The notes under the pieces are model-generated. The model was not told the DNA's origin, did not search any database, and worked only from the letters and a program-made list of their open reading frames with translations. From positions 1-45,518 of the forward strand of contig CALXFQ010000007.1 of assembly GCA_944387625.1 (NCBI GenBank): 45,518 bases of DNA, given 5' to 3'. Both the position numbers and the translations under genes were made by a program. This document shows positions 5,849 through 15,167 of this stretch, one piece after another; the first letter of the stretch is position 1, and each line of letters opens with the position of its first letter. This stretch comes from an uncultured Oscillospiraceae bacterium (GTDB lineage Bacteria; Bacillota; Clostridia; Oscillospirales; Oscillospiraceae).

Positions 5849-8596
5849 ATGAAGATGAAGAAGCTGAAGAAGCTGTTTGCTGTATATATGATCGAGTGTA
5901 TGCTGGTGGGCTGCCTGGGCCTGTCCGCGTGGGCCGCCGGTGAGGATGTTTGCACCATGACCCTGGACCAGGAGGTGCGCTTTACCGTCACCCAGGAACA
6001 GCAGGTGCTGGAGCTGGACTTTTGCCCCGCCGAGAGCGGCACCTATGTGCTCTATGACACCCAGGGCGGCTATCAGACCAGCCATTTGAAGGTGCTCCAG
6101 GAGGAGCGGGTCCTGGCCCAGGGGAACAGTACCGTGGCTTTCCAGGGAGAGGCCGGGGCTGTATACAGACTGCGGCTGGAAGGCGTGTGGGAGGAAGCTG
6201 CCTCCAATGAATTCGTTTTCCGGATCAGCCGCCCCAGCGCGGTCACGTCCCTGACCATCGACCGTCCGGCGGCGTCCCGTTACCTGGTGGGGATGTCCGG
6301 GGCTTTGTCCCTCCGCTTCCAGCCCCTGAGCGCCGCGCCCCAGGTCCAGTGGACCTCTGACGACCCGGAAGTGGTCACCGTTACAGGAGATGCTGCCGGC
6401 GCCGTGTACCAACTGGTCGGCCCCGGCACCGCCACCTTGACGGCGGCTACGGAGGATGGGACGCAGGACCAGATCCAGATCACGGTGCAGGACGCGCCGG
6501 AACTGACCCCCGGTGTGGTCCTGACCCAGGAGGTCCGTGGGGACGATGGTGGCGCGCAGCGTGTGGAGCGGTATTTTCGCTTCACCGCCACCGACAGCGG
6601 CGAGTACGCGCTGATGGTGGATCATGAGCAGGTCCCCGGGGTCTTTCAGGATATCCAGCTGTCCCTGATCAGCGCCGAACCCCGGATCCGGGGCGGTGAT
6701 GTTCTGCGTTTTACCGCCGAGGCAGGGAAGACCTACTATTTCAAGGCCGATCTGTGGGGCGTTTTCCCCCAGGCGGTGGAATACCAGTTCCTGCTTGCCC
6801 CGTGTACAGAGGCGTCGGGCCTCCAGCTCTCTTCCAGCGCCACAGAGGGCTATATCAACAGTGAGATCAGCATCCAGGTGGACTGGGATCCCAAAAATGG
6901 TCTGCCTCAGGACCTGACCTGGACCAGCTCCGATGAGTCTGTGGTCCAGATCCTGGAATCGGACCAGGACTACGCGGCGGTGATGCTGCTCTCGCCTGGT
7001 ACGGCGACCATCACCGCCCGGACGGAGAAGGGGCTCATGGATCAGCTCCAGATCACGGTCTATCCCATGCCCCAGAAGCTGGTGCTTACCGAGGGGCAGG
7101 GGAGCAGTCTGACGCTGATCTCTGACGGTTATGTGGACCTGGAGTTCACCCCCCAGACCGACGGCTATTATCAGATCCGCTCCAGCCATCGAGATCTGAG
7201 CGTCCATCTGTACGCCGACAGCGTGGAGGAGGGGATCTATTATCTGCAGGCCGGGACCACTTACACCGGCAGTGTGGATAACTACTCTTCCGCCACGGTC
7301 ACCGGCGAGGTGGTGATCGAAAAGACCGATATGCTCATGGTGGTGGGCATGAAGATCACCAAGCTCCCGGATGACACCGTCTATTTGAAAAGCTCTTTAA
7401 AAGATGTATGGACCTACCAGCTTTTGGCTGGCATGGAGATGGAGATCTCCTGGTCTGACGGATCCACCTCTTCCTGGCGCTTTGACGAGGAAGGGCCGTA
7501 TGTGGATCGGGAGTTCGTTTCCTGGCAATTGGTGGAGGGGCCTCAGGCGGGCAAGGTCACTTTGCAGCTCAGCTGCGGCCTGGCCACCACCTCCTGTGAG
7601 CTTTCCGTGGAGGATAAGCAGATCGTGGGCATCAGCCTGGTGGAGGATGGTCCGCTGAAAGTGGTGGAGCGCTCCTGCGGCATGGACAATGGGGACTGGT
7701 ACTATTTCCAGTACCTGGCCAAGGCCCGCTATGTGCGGATCTCCTTCAGCGACGGCTCTGCGATGGATGTGCGTCCCGGCCAAAAGGTCTACGGATACCC
7801 GGTCACCTGCCAGGACAGCCAGCTCCAAGAGTCCTGGGTCCAGGGCGGACCGGCCTATGTGACCTATGAGTACTGCGGACATACTGTTCAGGTGGAGGTC
7901 CAGATCGTGGACAGCCCCGTGGAGCGGATCGAACTGATCGGAAAACCCCGGGATCGGTTCACCATCGGCGATCCGGCGTTCTTCTCCGGCAGAGGGCCGT
8001 ATTACTTCGCTCCCGCGGACCTGCGGGACTTCCTGGAGGGGATGGAGCTGAGGATCTGCTACCTGGACGGCACTGCCCGGGTGGTGGACTGGGAGGCGCT
8101 TGAGTGGGAGGAGCTGCCTGATGGGACCTATCCCTTCCTGGACGGATACCCCCTGGGCCTGAGCGCCCAGCTGCTCATGGGCAACGACCCGATCAGCCAG
8201 GAATGCGAGAAGATCGGCACGATCGAGTACATGGGCAGTACCGTGGCGTATACGATCTACCTGGACGAGCAGCCGGTGGATCCGCCGGTGGATCCTACGC
8301 TGCCCACCGATCCGACCGACCCCACTGACGAGCCTACCGAGCCGACTACGGAGCCGAGCCAGCCTTCCGCCACCGATCCGTCCCCCCAACCGTCCGATCC
8401 TACCGAACAGACCGACCCGTCCCAGACCACCAGACCTTCGCAAAGCCAGCCCCAGACCACCACCGATCCTGGCGCCACGCCGCCCAAGGACAGGGGATGG
8501 TCCACCTGGCAGGTGGCCGCCATGATACTGGCCGTGGTCGTTGCCGCCGCGGGGATCGGGGCCGCTTATCTGATCTGGAGCAAGAAAAAGAAATGA
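5849..8596 (+). CDS. Large secreted surface protein with Ig-like (Big_2) domains
   Basis: A 915-residue cell-surface protein of unknown function. It begins with a Lys-rich signal peptide cleaved near AWA; LVGC within it could pass as a lipobox, but the C-terminal anchor makes ordinary cleavage more likely. Two bacterial Ig-like domains (about 133-215 and 322-406) show the typical pattern of TSDDPEVVTV or TSSDESVVQI followed by PGTATLTA or PGTATITA. Beta-rich segments beginning EVRFTVTQEQ and RYFRFTATDSGEY recall pre-peptidase C-terminal-type modules. From about 807 comes a Pro/Thr/Asp/Ser stalk, then a membrane helix (about 887-908) and KKKK. There is no LPxTG, so membrane anchoring is inferred. 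Its stalk-helix-basic-tail end resembles that of the PIG-L protein. It is monocistronic. Confidence 0.85.
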   Translation: MKMKKLKKLFAVYMIECMLVGCLGLSAWAAGEDVCTMTLDQEVRFTVTQEQQVLELDFCPAESGTYVLYDTQGGYQTSHLKVLQEERVLAQGNSTVAFQGEAGAVYRLRLEGVWEEAASNEFVFRISRPSAVTSLTIDRPAASRYLVGMSGALSLRFQPLSAAPQVQWTSDDPEVVTVTGDAAGAVYQLVGPGTATLTAATEDGTQDQIQITVQDAPELTPGVVLTQEVRGDDGGAQRVERYFRFTATDSGEYALMVDHEQVPGVFQDIQLSLISAEPRIRGGDVLRFTAEAGKTYYFKADLWGVFPQAVEYQFLLAPCTEASGLQLSSSATEGYINSEISIQVDWDPKNGLPQDLTWTSSDESVVQILESDQDYAAVMLLSPGTATITARTEKGLMDQLQITVYPMPQKLVLTEGQGSSLTLISDGYVDLEFTPQTDGYYQIRSSHRDLSVHLYADSVEEGIYYLQAGTTYTGSVDNYSSATVTGEVVIEKTDMLMVVGMKITKLPDDTVYLKSSLKDVWTYQLLAGMEMEISWSDGSTSSWRFDEEGPYVDREFVSWQLVEGPQAGKVTLQLSCGLATTSCELSVEDKQIVGISLVEDGPLKVVERSCGMDNGDWYYFQYLAKARYVRISFSDGSAMDVRPGQKVYGYPVTCQDSQLQESWVQGGPAYVTYEYCGHTVQVEVQIVDSPVERIELIGKPRDRFTIGDPAFFSGRGPYYFAPADLRDFLEGMELRICYLDGTARVVDWEALEWEELPDGTYPFLDGYPLGLSAQLLMGNDPISQECEKIGTIEYMGSTVAYTIYLDEQPVDPPVDPTLPTDPTDPTDEPTEPTTEPSQPSATDPSPQPSDPTEQTDPSQTTRPSQSQPQTTTDPGATPPKDRGWSTWQVAAMILAVVVAAAGIGAAYLIWSKKKK

Positions 8597-8604
8597 CCGA
8601 TCTT

Positions 8605-8634
8605 GGAGCCGCCTTTTTGGGCGGCTCCGTTTTT
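8605..8634 (+). terminator. Intrinsic terminator after the Ig-like protein gene
   Basis: GGAGCCGCC (8605-8613) pairs with GGCGGCTCC (8620-8628), followed by a T-run. Confidence 0.93.
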
Positions 8635-8660
8635 GTGTCCGTCCGGGAAGGACCGGACAG

Positions 8661-8689
8661 TTGACTTTGGCCGCTGAACTGGATATAAT
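8661..8689 (+). promoter_or_regulatory. Sigma-A promoter of the topoisomerase operon
   Basis: TTGACT (8661-8666), 17 bp, TATAAT (8684-8689). Start near 8696, 34 bases upstream of the ATG at 8730. A second TATAAT at 8708-8713 lacks a good -35 box. Confidence 0.9.
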
Positions 8690-8729
8690 ACCATAGAAAT
8701 ATTATGGATATAATGGCAGGTATACGATC

Positions 8730-10724
8730 ATGGCCACGAAAAAGCAAGAACAATACGGCAATTCCAGCATCTCCATGCTCAAAGGGGAGGAGCGGGTCCG
8801 CAAGCGTCCCGCGGTGATCTTCGGCTCTGACGATCTGGAAGGATGCAAGCACGCGGTTTTTGAGATCCTCTCCAACGCCATCGACGAGGCCCGGGAGGGC
8901 CACGGGGATACGATCATCGTCACCCGGTACGAGGATCTGAGCGTGGAGGTGGAGGACTTTGGCCGGGGCTGCCCGGTGGATTACAATGAGAAGGAAAAGC
9001 GGTACAACTGGGAACTGGTGTTCTGCGAGATGTACGCCGGCGGCAAGTATGGGGAGAACGGGGAAAACTACGAGTATTCCCTGGGCCTGAACGGCCTTGG
9101 CTCCTGCGCCACCCAGTACGCCTCCGAGTTCTTCGACGCCACCATCCGCCGGGACGGCTACCGCTACGATCTTCACTTTGAAAAGGGCCGGAACGTGGGC
9201 GGTCTGAAAAAGGAGCCTGCCGACAGAAAGAAGACCGGCTCCCGGTTCCATTGGCGGCCGGACAGGCAGGTGTTCACCGACATCCAGATCCCGGTGGAAT
9301 ACTACCGGGACGTACTGCGCCGCCAGGCGGTGGTGAACAAGGGGATCACCTTCAAGTTCCGCAACCAGGTGGGCAAGCGATTTGAAGAGGAGACCTTCTG
9401 CTATCCCGAGGGCATCCGCCAGTATGTGGAAGAGCTGGTGGGGGACGATGCTTTCACCATGCCGGTGTACTGGGAGACCGAGCGCCGGGGCCGGGACGCG
9501 GAGAACCGGCCGGAGATGAAGCTGAAGATCACCGCGTCCTTCTGCTTCTCCAAGAAGGTCAGCCATGTGGAATACTACCACAACTCCTCCTGGCTGGAAT
9601 ACGGCGGCAGCCCGGATCGGGCGGTGCGCCTGGGCTTTACCGCCGCTTTCGACAAGTTCCTCCGGGACAATAATAAATACAGCAAAAACGAAAGTAAGAT
9701 CATTTTCCAGGACATCCAGGACTGCCTGGTGCTGGTGACCAACTGCTTCTCCACCATCGGCTGTTTTGAGAACCAGACTAAAAAGTCCGTCAACTCCAAG
9801 TTCACCCAGGAGGCCATGACCGCCTTCTTCAAAGAGCAGCTCCAGGTGTGGGCCATCGAGTGCCGGCAGGAGGCAGAGCGGGCGGCGGATCAGATCCTGC
9901 TGAACAAGCGTGCCCGGGAGTCCGCGGAGAAGACCAAGGCCAATGTGAAAAAGAAGCTCTCCGGCTCCATCGACATCGCCAACCGGGTGCAGAAGTTCGT
10001 GGACTGCCGCAGCCGGGATACCAGCGTACGGGAGCTGTATATCGTGGAGGGCGACTCCGCGTTGGGCAGCGTCAAGCTCAGCCGGGACGCGGAGTTCCAG
10101 GGGATCATGCCCGTCCGGGGCAAGATCCTCAACTGCCTGAAAGCGGACTACACCAAGATCTTCGCAAGCCCGATCATCACCGATCTGATGAAAGTCCTGG
10201 GCTGTGGCGTGGAGGTCCAGGGCAAGAAGGCCAAGGAGCTCAGCTCCTTCGACATCAGCAATCTGCGCTGGAGCAAGGTGGTGATCTGCACCGACGCGGA
10301 CTACGACGGCTTCCAGATCAGGACGCTGATCCTGACCATGATCTACCGGCTGTGTCCCACCTTGATCCGGGACGGATATGTGTATATCGCCGAGTCGCCG
10401 CTGTTTGAGATCTCCTGCAAGGAGCGGACCGGGGAGAAGACCTGGTTTGCCTACAACGAGCAGGAGAAGGTGAAGATCCTGCGGCAGTTGGAGGGCAAGA
10501 AGGTGAAGATCCAGCGCTCCAAAGGTCTGGGCGAGAACGACCCGGAGATGATGTGGATGACCACCATGAACCCGCAGACCCGGCGGCTGATCCGGATCAT
10601 GCCGGAGGACGCGGAGCGGACCGCCCACTATTTCGACGTGCTGCTGGGCGACGCTTTGAACGAACGGAAGAATTTCATCGCTGAGAATGGCGCCAAGTAT
10701 CTGGACTTGGCGGATATCTCCTAA
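8730..10724 (+). CDS. Type IIA topoisomerase subunit B (GyrB/ParE-like), divergent
   Basis: The ATPase and Toprim subunit of a type II topoisomerase, 664 residues. The GHKL ATPase motifs are present: EILSNAIDEA (Mg-binding Asn), VEDFGRG, and GLNGLG where GyrB usually has GLHGVG. The Toprim domain has EGDSALGSVKLSRD and CTDADYDG; the metal-binding Glu and DxD Asps are kept, although GyrB usually reads EGDSAGG and DADVDG. QRSKGLGE near the C-terminus is also family-typical. The motif drift points to a separate ParE-like lineage rather than housekeeping gyrB. It is followed after 12 bases by its A-subunit partner, so the two should form one A2B2 enzyme. The ribosome binding site GGCAGG is weak. 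Confidence 0.93.
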   Translation: MATKKQEQYGNSSISMLKGEERVRKRPAVIFGSDDLEGCKHAVFEILSNAIDEAREGHGDTIIVTRYEDLSVEVEDFGRGCPVDYNEKEKRYNWELVFCEMYAGGKYGENGENYEYSLGLNGLGSCATQYASEFFDATIRRDGYRYDLHFEKGRNVGGLKKEPADRKKTGSRFHWRPDRQVFTDIQIPVEYYRDVLRRQAVVNKGITFKFRNQVGKRFEEETFCYPEGIRQYVEELVGDDAFTMPVYWETERRGRDAENRPEMKLKITASFCFSKKVSHVEYYHNSSWLEYGGSPDRAVRLGFTAAFDKFLRDNNKYSKNESKIIFQDIQDCLVLVTNCFSTIGCFENQTKKSVNSKFTQEAMTAFFKEQLQVWAIECRQEAERAADQILLNKRARESAEKTKANVKKKLSGSIDIANRVQKFVDCRSRDTSVRELYIVEGDSALGSVKLSRDAEFQGIMPVRGKILNCLKADYTKIFASPIITDLMKVLGCGVEVQGKKAKELSSFDISNLRWSKVVICTDADYDGFQIRTLILTMIYRLCPTLIRDGYVYIAESPLFEISCKERTGEKTWFAYNEQEKVKILRQLEGKKVKIQRSKGLGENDPEMMWMTTMNPQTRRLIRIMPEDAERTAHYFDVLLGDALNERKNFIAENGAKYLDLADIS

Positions 10725-10736
10725 AAGGAGCGCTTT

Positions 10737-12986
10737 ATGGCAAAGAAAAAGAAAGAACAGGAGCTGGGCAAAAAGGCGGTGGACACCTCCTCGATCATGG
10801 ACCTGGTGGGCTCCACCACGGACCAGCCGATCTCGGAAACGCTGGAGCTGAACTATATGCCCTACGCCATGTCTGTGATCGTGTCCCGGGCCATCCCGGA
10901 GATCGATGGCTTCAAGCCCTCCCATCGGAAGCTCCTGTATACCATGTATAAAATGGGCCTGCTCACCGGCGGCCGGACCAAGTCCGCCAACATCGTAGGC
11001 CAGACCATGCGCCTGAACCCGCACGGCGACGCCGCGATCTATGAAACGATGGTCCGTCTGGCCAAGGGCAACGAAACCCTGCTGCACCCCTTCGTGGACT
11101 CCAAGGGCAATTTCGGCAAGGTCTACTCCCGGGACATGGCCTACGCCGCCGCCCGGTACACCGAGGCCAAGCTGGACCCCTTCTGCAACGAGCTGTTCCG
11201 GGACATCGACTCGGACACGGTGGACATGGTGGACAACTACGACGCCACCATGAAAGAGCCCACTCTGCTGCCCACCACCTTCCCCAATGTGCTGGTGTCC
11301 GCCAACCAGGGCATCGCCGTGGGCATGGCGTCCAATATCTGCTCGTTCAACCTGAAAGAGGTGTGCCAGACCGCCATCGCCCTGATCCGGGACCCGGAGC
11401 ACGACATCCTGAGCACCCTTCCCGGGCCGGACTTCTCCACCGGCGGACAGCTCCTTTTTGACGAGGCCGCCACCCGGGAGATCTACGCCATGGGCAGGGG
11501 CAGTTTCAAACTCCGGGCCAAGTGGCGCTATGTCAAGGACGGCAACCGGATCGAGATCTACCAGATCCCCTACACCACCGCCACGGAAGTGATCATGGAC
11601 AAGGTGGCGGAACTGATCAAGGCCGGAAAGATCCGGGAGATCGCCGATATGCGTGACGAAACGGATCTGGGTGGCCTGAAGCTGACGATCGACCTGAAGC
11701 GGGGGGCTGAGCCGGAGAAGCTGATGCAAAAGCTCTTCCGGCTGACCACGCTGCAAGACAGCTTCCCCTGTAACTTCAACGTGCTGATCGGGGGGATGCC
11801 CCGGGTCATGGGCGTGGGAGAGATCTTGGAGGAGTGGACCGCCTGGCGGACGGAATGTATCAAACGGCGGCTGTACTTCCAGATCGGCAGGAAGGAAGAG
11901 CGGCTCCACCTGCTCAAGGGCCTGGAGCGGATCTTGCTGGACATCGACAAGGCGATCCGGATCATCCGGGAAACGGAGCTGGAGAGCGAAGTGGTCCCCA
12001 ACCTGATGATCGGCTTTGGGATCGACCAGGTCCAGGCCGAGTTCGTGGCGGAGATCAAGCTTCGCAACATCAATAAGGAATATATCCTCAAGCAGACCAA
12101 GGCCATCGACGAGCTGGAGAAGGATATCCAGGCCCTGCGGGACACCCTGTCCAGCAGCCGGAAGCTCCAGAACGTGATCGTTCGGGAGCTGGAGCAGGTG
12201 GCCGAGAAGTACGGCCAGCCCCGGAAGACCGAGATCGTCTACGACTCCGCCGATATCCAGGAGGAGGACGAGGAAGAGCCGGTGCCGGACTACCCGGTGA
12301 CGGTGTTCGTGTCCCGGGAGGGGTATCTGAAGAAGATCACCGCCCAGTCCCTGCGGATGTCCGGGGAGCAGAAGTTCAAGGAGGGGGACAGTCTGTCCTT
12401 CTCCCGGGAGACCACCAACCGGGCGGAACTGCTGGTGTTCACCGACAAATTCCAATGCTATAAGACCCGCCTTTCCGACTTCGAGGACGGGAAAGCGTCC
12501 CTCCTGGGGGATTACCTGCCCCAGAAGCTGGGCTTCGACCCGGAGGAGAAGGTGGTCCAGGTGGTCATGCCCGGCGATCACAAAGGCTTCGTGCTCTTCT
12601 TCTTTGAAAACGGAAAAGCCGCCAAGGTCCCTCTGTCCGCCTACCAGACCAAGACCAACCGGCGCAAGCTCACCGGCGCGTATTCCGACAAGAGCCCGGT
12701 CCGTGCCATATTGGCCATGGATGCGGACGGCCAGCTGGCGGTGTACGCCACCGATGGCCGGTGCCTGATCTTCTCCACCGCCCAGCTCCTGCCCAAGACC
12801 ACCCGAAGCACCCAGGGCGTGGCGGTGATGAGCCTGAAAAAGAAGGCCCTGGTCGCCGCCGTGGTGCCGGTGGAGGACAGCGGCATCGCAGATCAGAGCC
12901 GCTACCGCACCAAGACGCTGCCTGCCGCCGGCGCCCTGCTCAAGCCGGAGGACAGCCCGGAAAAGCAGATCGCTTTCGAGCTTTGA
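10737..12986 (+). CDS. Type IIA topoisomerase subunit A (GyrA/ParC-like), divergent
   Basis: The DNA-breaking subunit, 749 residues. It has the winged-helix core and the catalytic pair Arg140-Tyr141 (AAARYTE); Tyr141 forms the 5'-phosphotyrosyl bond. The quinolone-determining region reads [14 protein letters not shown], so Ala replaces the usual Ser83 and Glu replaces Asp87 (E. coli GyrA numbering). A coiled-coil stretch (about 430-490) and a C-terminal beta domain follow. I did not find a clear GyrA-box (QRRGGKG-like), which favours ParC-type relaxation or decatenation over gyrase activity. The ribosome binding site AAAGGAG is just upstream and the gene is co-transcribed with the B subunit. 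Confidence 0.93.
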   Translation: MAKKKKEQELGKKAVDTSSIMDLVGSTTDQPISETLELNYMPYAMSVIVSRAIPEIDGFKPSHRKLLYTMYKMGLLTGGRTKSANIVGQTMRLNPHGDAAIYETMVRLAKGNETLLHPFVDSKGNFGKVYSRDMAYAAARYTEAKLDPFCNELFRDIDSDTVDMVDNYDATMKEPTLLPTTFPNVLVSANQGIAVGMASNICSFNLKEVCQTAIALIRDPEHDILSTLPGPDFSTGGQLLFDEAATREIYAMGRGSFKLRAKWRYVKDGNRIEIYQIPYTTATEVIMDKVAELIKAGKIREIADMRDETDLGGLKLTIDLKRGAEPEKLMQKLFRLTTLQDSFPCNFNVLIGGMPRVMGVGEILEEWTAWRTECIKRRLYFQIGRKEERLHLLKGLERILLDIDKAIRIIRETELESEVVPNLMIGFGIDQVQAEFVAEIKLRNINKEYILKQTKAIDELEKDIQALRDTLSSSRKLQNVIVRELEQVAEKYGQPRKTEIVYDSADIQEEDEEEPVPDYPVTVFVSREGYLKKITAQSLRMSGEQKFKEGDSLSFSRETTNRAELLVFTDKFQCYKTRLSDFEDGKASLLGDYLPQKLGFDPEEKVVQVVMPGDHKGFVLFFFENGKAAKVPLSAYQTKTNRRKLTGAYSDKSPVRAILAMDADGQLAVYATDGRCLIFSTAQLLPKTTRSTQGVAVMSLKKKALVAAVVPVEDSGIADQSRYRTKTLPAAGALLKPEDSPEKQIAFEL

Positions 12987-13010
12987 TCAAGATGATGTAG
13001 AGGTGTGATC

Positions 13011-13877
13011 ATGAAAGAATGGACTCACAAATACGGCTGGATATTTCCCACCATCCTGGGCAGCGCCATATTTTCCCTGGGCTTCGACCTGTTCCTGGTG
13101 CCCAATGACCTGAACAGCGGCGGCATCTCCGGCTTTTCCATGGTGGTCCGGGAGCTGCTGGGCTTTGGCTCGGTGGGTACGATCCAGGTGCTGATAAATA
13201 TACCGCTGTTTCTGCTGGGCGGCCTGAAGATCGGAAAGAAATTCTTCTGGGGGTCCCTGCTGGGCATGGCCAGCAGCTCGATCTTCATCGACCTCCTGGC
13301 CCAGATCCGGATGCCCCGTATGGATGAGCCGCTGCTGGGGGCGCTGTACGGCGCGGTGTTCTGCGGCCTGGGCATCGGCATCGTGTTTGCCAGCGGTACC
13401 TCCACCGGCGGCGTGGACATCGTGACCCGGCTGCTGAAGCTGAAATATAGAAACGTGAAGCTGGGCAGCATCAGCTTTTCTCTGGACCTTCTGGTAGCGG
13501 TCCTCACCGGCATCGTTTTCCGGGACCTGACCAAGACGCTGTATATCGGCCTGACGGTGTTCGTCACCTCCTGGGTGCTGGACGCGGTGATCTATCGGTT
13601 CGACTATTCCAAGGTGGCGATCATCGTTACCAAGGAATATGAGGAGATGGCCAGGCAGATCGGCCAGAAGCTCCACCGGGGCGCCACCTTCCTCTATGGA
13701 CAGGGGGCCTACTCCGGGGAGGAGACCAAGGTGGTCCTCACCGCCGTGAAGCGCCAGCAGCTGGCGGATCTGAAGGAGCTGGCTACCGGGATCGATCCGG
13801 CGGCATTCATCATCGTCCAGGAGGCCCACCAGGTGCTGGGCGACGGATTCAGCAAATACACCACCGATTCGCTGTAA
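13011..13877 (+). CDS. YitT/DUF2179 family membrane protein
   Basis: A 288-residue integral membrane protein of the YitT family: several hydrophobic helices in the first 200 residues, with GTSTGGVDIVTRLL in the middle, then a soluble DUF2179 domain (about 205-285, KVAIIVTKEYEEMA onward). The transport substrate of the family is not established. AGAGG lies at a good distance from the ATG at 13011; a GTG at 13005 is a possible alternative. It follows the topoisomerase genes by 24 bases and probably shares their transcript. Confidence 0.88.
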   Translation: MKEWTHKYGWIFPTILGSAIFSLGFDLFLVPNDLNSGGISGFSMVVRELLGFGSVGTIQVLINIPLFLLGGLKIGKKFFWGSLLGMASSSIFIDLLAQIRMPRMDEPLLGALYGAVFCGLGIGIVFASGTSTGGVDIVTRLLKLKYRNVKLGSISFSLDLLVAVLTGIVFRDLTKTLYIGLTVFVTSWVLDAVIYRFDYSKVAIIVTKEYEEMARQIGQKLHRGATFLYGQGAYSGEETKVVLTAVKRQQLADLKELATGIDPAAFIIVQEAHQVLGDGFSKYTTDSL

Positions 13878-13894
13878 GAGAGGGGGGATGGCCC

Positions 13895-14947
13895 ATGAAA
13901 CGAGTGTCGGCAGCGATCGTGCTGGCGGCGGTGTTGCTTTGCGGGTGCGCGGATGGGTCGTTCACCTCTGTCAAGCCCCACCAGCAGCCATCCTCGCCGG
14001 TACAGGAGCGGGAGGTCTCCGCAAAGGACCAGCAGCAGCTCTACGACGTGCTCGATGCCATGGTGCGCCAGGGCCAGGAAGAGGCGGTGGTCTTCGTTTC
14101 TGGATACGACCAGTCGCTTTTGGAGACGCAGACCCGCCAGGTATGCGCCGCCATCGAGGACGACCATCCGATCGGCGCTTACGCGGTGGACTGGATCTCC
14201 TTCCGCCAGGGGAAAAGTGACGGACAGCCGGTGCTGATCGTGTACATCCATTACATCCACGGCCGGGCGGAGATCAGCCGGATCCGGACCGTGGCCAACA
14301 TGGACGATGTATCCGTCTGGATCACCAAGTCCCTGGTGGACTACGACACCGGGCTGGTGCTCCAGGTCCAGGAGTATCAGGATACGGACCTGGTGCAGAT
14401 GGTGGAGAGCATCGCCCAGTCCCGTCCCCACCAGGTGATCGAGATGCCCCAGGTGACGGCGCAGACCTATCCCAACACCGGCGACACCCGGGTGATCGAA
14501 CTGCACTTTACCTACCAGAACAACCGAAACGCTCTTCGCTCCATGCAGGAGCAGGTGACGCCGATCTTTGAAGAGGCGGTATCCTCCGCCGAAGGCACCC
14601 GGGAGGAACAGTATCAGCACCTGGCCTCCTTCCTTACAGAGCGGTTCGAGGAATATCGCTACACCACCTCGATCACCCCGGCGTACAGCCTGCTCATGCA
14701 TGGCGTGGGGGACAGCCGGGCCTTCGCCGTGGTCTATGCCGCCATGTGCCACCAGGCAGGGCTGGAGTGCTTGACCGTCAGCGGCACAAAGGACGGTGCC
14801 AGCCACTACTGGAACATCATCTGCCTGGAGGAAGGCTACCGCCACCTGGATCTGCACGATCAGGACCTTCGGCCGAAAACGGACCGGGAGATGGAAGATC
14901 TTGTGTGGGATTACTCGGCCTATCCCGCGTGCCAGGAGGAAGGATAA
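13895..14947 (+). CDS. Lipoprotein with transglutaminase-like domain lacking the catalytic Cys
   Basis: A 350-residue lipoprotein. The lipobox LCGC places the lipidated Cys at 18. Residues about 40-240 are of unknown fold. Residues 260-325 align by eye with the transglutaminase-like core: a helix GVGDSRAFAVVYAAMC, then TVSGT, SHYWN and LDLHD. His304 and Asp319 fit the second and third catalytic positions, but the position of the nucleophilic Cys is Ser274 (AGC, one base from TGC). It is therefore probably inactive as a protease or transglutaminase, perhaps a binding module. It lies last in the topoisomerase-YitT operon, 17 bases after yitT. Confidence 0.78.
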   Translation: MKRVSAAIVLAAVLLCGCADGSFTSVKPHQQPSSPVQEREVSAKDQQQLYDVLDAMVRQGQEEAVVFVSGYDQSLLETQTRQVCAAIEDDHPIGAYAVDWISFRQGKSDGQPVLIVYIHYIHGRAEISRIRTVANMDDVSVWITKSLVDYDTGLVLQVQEYQDTDLVQMVESIAQSRPHQVIEMPQVTAQTYPNTGDTRVIELHFTYQNNRNALRSMQEQVTPIFEEAVSSAEGTREEQYQHLASFLTERFEEYRYTTSITPAYSLLMHGVGDSRAFAVVYAAMCHQAGLECLTVSGTKDGASHYWNIICLEEGYRHLDLHDQDLRPKTDREMEDLVWDYSAYPACQEEG

Positions 14948-14965
14948 AAAATTCGTAGATGGGGG

Positions 14966-14993
14966 TTGACATTTGCGGAATGTGTGGTATAAT
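14966..14993 (+). promoter_or_regulatory. Consensus promoter of tRNA-Gly(GCC)
   Basis: TTGACA (14966-14971), 16 bp, TATAAT (14988-14993). Start near 15000, just before the tRNA at 15006. Confidence 0.93.
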
Positions 14994-15005
14994 TCATCTC
15001 GTTCC

Positions 15006-15081
15006 GCGGGTGTAGCTCATCCGGTAGAGCGCCACCTTGCCAAGGTGGAGGTAGCGAGTTCGAGCCTCGTCACCCGCTCCA
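15006..15081 (+). tRNA. tRNA-Gly (anticodon GCC), CCA encoded
   Basis: A complete cloverleaf: acceptor GCGGGTG/CACCCGC, D-loop with GG, anticodon stem CCACC/GGTGG around TTGCCAA (anticodon GCC), a T-loop TTCGAGC, discriminator U and encoded CCA (15079-15081). It reads GGC and GGU. It stands alone with its own promoter and terminator. Confidence 0.97.
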
Positions 15082-15090
15082 GCAACGAAA

Positions 15091-15121
15091 ACACCTTTGT
15101 CGCAAAGACAAAGGTGTTTTT
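15091..15121 (+). terminator. Intrinsic terminator of tRNA-Gly
   Basis: ACACCTTTGTC (15091-15101) pairs with GACAAAGGTGT (15107-15117), followed by a T-run, ten bases after the CCA end. Confidence 0.92.
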
Positions 15122-15167
15122 ATATAAGTACCCATCGTATGCCGCCGTCGCAAAGGAGGACTTCTCT

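Noticed and set aside
8400..12581. Very long minus-strand open frame (over 1,300 codons) opposite the topoisomerase genes
   Set aside because: The His/Leu/Gly-rich product is typical of the reverse strand of GC-rich coding sequence. Both plus-strand genes opposite are intact known families.
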